Origin: Spirochaetales bacterium
GTDB lineage: Bacteria > Spirochaetota > Spirochaetia > DSM-27196 > PWMO01
Assembly (NCBI GenBank): GCA_007123465.1
Contig: SKLB01000269.1
Span: 1-8,060, forward strand
Direction of reading: 5' to 3'
DNA: 8,060 nucleotides
Shown here: piece after piece, positions 6,177 to 8,060 of the stretch
Layout: each line of letters starts with the position of its first letter
How positions within the stretch are numbered: position 1 is the stretch's first letter
Made by a program: the position numbers and the translations under genes
The notes under the pieces: generated by a model
Database searches by the model: none
What the model was told of the DNA's origin: nothing
The model's input: the letters and a program-made list of their open reading frames with translations, nothing else

Positions 6177-6738
6177 TCAGCGCTTCCTTTTGCAGCGCGC
6201 GCGCGCCGTAATCGCTGCCAGAATCAACCAGCAACCCCCGCCGCCACAGACCGCACCAGCCGAGGTCAAACAGACCCGCTGCGGGCTGTTTGTATCGCTT
6301 CACACCCGTGAGCTCCCGGAAAGTGAAGCTCAACTGCGCGGCTGCATCGGTCATCTGCATCCCAGATACAACCTGGAGCGGGAGATTGACGTAGTTGCCG
6401 CGCAAGCGGCCTTCGCGGATCACCGGTTTGCTCCAATAGCCGGACTCGAGGAACTGCAGCGCACAAGCATCGAAATATCACTGCTGTCACCGTTTGAGCC
6501 GGTCAGCGACATCAACGAAATCGATCCGGGCCATCACGGTCTCTATATTCTGATCGGCTGCAGCAGCGGTCTGCTTCTGCCGCAGGTGGCCGCACAGCGC
6601 GAGTGGGACCGACTCACCTTTCTGCGCTATCTGTGCCTCAAAGCCGGGTGCTGCGCCGATTGCTGGAAGTCGCCCCGGGCACGCCTCTACCGTTTCAGCG
6701 CCGAGGTATTTGACGAGGACTCACCTGGCGTGAGATAG
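6163..6738 (+). CDS. AMMECR1-domain protein (AmmeMemoRadiSam system protein A-like)
   Basis: The 191-residue protein matches the AMMECR1 domain, conserved from archaea to humans and without an established biochemical function. It has the signature LRGCIG (58-63), an ISLLSPFEPV strand (105-114), HHGLYILIGCSSGLLLPQVA (124-143) and a C-terminal W-x4-FL-x2-LC-x-KAGCCADCW block (148-168). There is no signal peptide or membrane segment, so it is probably cytosolic. The domain fills nearly the entire protein after a short proline-rich linker (PPPP, 25-28). Many bacteria encode AMMECR1 next to a Memo-family protein and a radical SAM protein; neither is present in the bases I can see on either side, though they could lie beyond the window. 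Cysteines at 159, 163, 164 and 167 make a Cys-rich patch in the conserved KAG helix (C-x3-CC-x2-C). It overlaps the NFACT gene by 14 bp, so the two are almost certainly co-translated. Family assignment is secure; function is unknown. Confidence 0.9.
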   Translation: MEQGSQRFLLQRARAVIAARINQQPPPPQTAPAEVKQTRCGLFVSLHTRELPESEAQLRGCIGHLHPRYNLEREIDVVAAQAAFADHRFAPIAGLEELQRTSIEISLLSPFEPVSDINEIDPGHHGLYILIGCSSGLLLPQVAAQREWDRLTFLRYLCLKAGCCADCWKSPRARLYRFSAEVFDEDSPGVR

Positions 6739-6739
6739 T
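6710..6739 (+). promoter_or_regulatory. Extended -10 promoter candidate for the pseudokinase gene
   Basis: TTGACG (6710-6715, 5/6) is followed 18 bp later by GATAGT (6734-6739, 4/6) with an extended -10 TG at 6731-6732. It overlaps the 3' end of the AMMECR1 gene and would start RNA around 6746, giving a leader of about 16 nt that includes the GGGAAG ribosome-binding site. Confidence 0.35.
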
Positions 6740-6761
6740 CTAGGCGAGTACGGGAAGCGCG

Positions 6762-8060
6762 ATGGAACTTACACAACTCGCCGATGGACTGGTGCGCATC
6801 GAACGAAGCGGCCGGACCTATCTGGGCATCACAACCTATATCCCCGGCGGCCGCTTTGGACTCACCAAGCTGACCACACAGGCTCGCGAAGACGGCTGGC
6901 TGGTTCACAACGCAGCGGTATCTCGCTGGAAGATCGCCGGTCTGACACAGCTGGGCGGCCATGTCTACCTCTACGGTGATTTTGTGCCCGCTCGTACGCT
7001 GTCGGAGATACTACGGCTCGACTGGGAACACCTGCTCCCCTACCTGATCCGCCTGGTACGGTCGCTGCGGGCAGCTGAAAGCCAGGGTGCCGAGATCGGG
7101 CCATGGCACACGCGCAGCATACTCTTCTGCGACGATGGCGCTGTACTGTTCCTGCCGGGATCGCTGACTCAGCTGGTAACCGAGCAGCAGAGCGCCACCG
7201 ACCGCATGGAGTTCACACAGGTCTACGCGCATCCGGACCGCGATGATCAGCAGAACCACTCCTTTTCCCTGGCGGTCATCTGTTACCATGCATTAACCGG
7301 TGAGTTTCCCTTCGCCGCAGCCAATGAAGAAGAGCTGCGCGAGGCGATGCGCACGCGTCAACCACTGGAGGCGGCGCTTCGCGCACCCGAGGTCAGCCCG
7401 GAAGTCTCGGCGGTTCTGCAGTCGGTACTGAATCCGCAGCAGAGTGAGGCATTATCGCTTGATCGCTGGCACGAACTGCTTACCGGGTGGCGTAGCAACG
7501 GCGTTTACCGGCACCTGACCGACCAACAGCGCTTCGAGATCCAGGCGCAGGCGGTTACCGTTGAACGCAAGCGCAGCCGATCGTACCGCCGCCGCGACTA
7601 CTGGCGCCGCAACTGGAAGAAGATCACCACCATCGCGCTGATCGTAACGCTGGTGGGCAGCGTTCCGGGTACCATGCTGCGCAACTGGCTGCAGCCGAGA
7701 GCCACCGCCGGCATGCAGTCCGACGAGGTGGTAGAGGCGTTTTACCGCTCGATAAACCGTTTTGATCACTCCACCATGGAGGACGCGGTTATCGACGGCG
7801 CCGGGCGCCAGGAAATCCGCGAGGTTACCAATCTCTTCGTCATGTCGCGCATGCGACTGGCCGTCGAAATGCAAACCGGCTTCATCGACGCGCAGCAGTG
7901 GCGCAGTGCCGCAGACGACACAATACCCGAGGGCACAATGCCGTACGGAGTTGCCGAGCTGCAGATCCTGCCGCGCTATGAAGCTGAACAGGAGGCCGAG
8001 TATCTGGTGCGCTACGAGAAGTGGATGCCGGGTGATGTAGAGGCCCTCGAAGACCGGCAA
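6762..8060 (+). CDS. Membrane-anchored pseudokinase-like protein, 3' end outside the window
   Basis: The reading frame is open from ATG 6762, with GGGAAG just upstream, through all 433 codons to the window edge. I do not recognise a named family, but residues about 10-245 follow the protein-kinase fold. VYLYGDFVPARTLSEIL (68-84) resembles the hinge, and WHTRSILFCDDGAVLFLPGSL (115-135) occupies the catalytic-loop to DFG stretch. YAHPDR (155-160) stands for the APE region. NHSFSLAVICYHALTGEFPF (165-184) matches the DxxSLG...LTGxxPF helix, and the segment around 214-241 resembles the final lobe helices. The HRD aspartate, the DFG aspartate and an evident ATP-anchoring lysine are missing, so catalysis is unlikely. 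A highly basic stretch (269-287) precedes one hydrophobic segment (about 289-307), which by the positive-inside rule places the kinase-like part in the cytoplasm and the rest (from about 315) outside. The outer part begins EVVEAFYRSINRFD (322-335), somewhat like NTF2/DUF4878-type domains. It probably senses or scaffolds at the membrane. The fold call is from motif spacing only. Confidence 0.72.
   Translation, partial: MELTQLADGLVRIERSGRTYLGITTYIPGGRFGLTKLTTQAREDGWLVHNAAVSRWKIAGLTQLGGHVYLYGDFVPARTLSEILRLDWEHLLPYLIRLVRSLRAAESQGAEIGPWHTRSILFCDDGAVLFLPGSLTQLVTEQQSATDRMEFTQVYAHPDRDDQQNHSFSLAVICYHALTGEFPFAAANEEELREAMRTRQPLEAALRAPEVSPEVSAVLQSVLNPQQSEALSLDRWHELLTGWRSNGVYRHLTDQQRFEIQAQAVTVERKRSRSYRRRDYWRRNWKKITTIALIVTLVGSVPGTMLRNWLQPRATAGMQSDEVVEAFYRSINRFDHSTMEDAVIDGAGRQEIREVTNLFVMSRMRLAVEMQTGFIDAQQWRSAADDTIPEGTMPYGVAELQILPRYEAEQEAEYLVRYEKWMPGDVEALEDRQ

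Noticed and set aside
6762..7560. Active Ser/Thr protein kinase
   Set aside because: The catalytic-loop and DFG positions read WHTRSILF and LPGSL, so both essential aspartates are missing; pseudokinase is the better description.
7452..8060. Minus-strand open frame at the right edge
   Set aside because: It is antisense to the uninterrupted pseudokinase frame, which has a ribosome-binding site, kinase-fold motifs and a membrane helix.

Overview
The window is a GC-rich bacterial chromosomal segment with one leftward gene (a FabV/TER-type enoyl reductase) and six rightward genes packed almost end to end. The leftward gene closely resembles, from memory, the Treponema denticola trans-2-enoyl-CoA reductase, and the NFACT protein has a shortened architecture that I associate with spirochaetes. 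A high-GC free-living member of the Spirochaetota is therefore my best guess. This is inference from recalled family sequences, not a database result.

Layout: 1-166 is non-coding and lies downstream of the leftward gene; it holds two hairpins, one followed by a T8 run on the minus strand. 167-1327 (-) is fabV/ter. 1328-1489 is a divergent intergenic region with weak promoter candidates in both directions. 1490-2809 (+) is a HisD-family dehydrogenase with an altered zinc site and no other his genes beside it. 2817-4103 (+) is folC. 4162-4740 (+) is a MacroD-type macrodomain hydrolase, preceded by a good sigma70-like promoter candidate only a few bases from its start. 4749-6176 (+) is an NFACT (RqcH/Rqc2-like) protein. 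6163-6738 (+) is an AMMECR1-domain protein overlapping the NFACT gene. 6762 to the right edge (+) is a membrane-anchored protein whose cytoplasmic half reads as a degenerate protein kinase (pseudokinase); it is cut by the window end.

The rightward genes share strand and tight spacing (7, 58, 8, -14 and 23 bp), so they probably form one or a few overlapping transcription units. They do not make an obvious single pathway. They touch folate polyglutamylation (FolC), ADP-ribose or acyl-ADP-ribose hydrolysis (macrodomain), rescue of stalled 50S-nascent-chain complexes (NFACT), an uncharacterised conserved family (AMMECR1) and probable membrane signalling (pseudokinase). The most unusual items are the pseudokinase and the HisD homologue, in which two zinc-ligand positions show a complementary Gln-to-Glu and Asp-to-Asn exchange. 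There is no tRNA, rRNA, CRISPR array, insertion sequence or phage signature.
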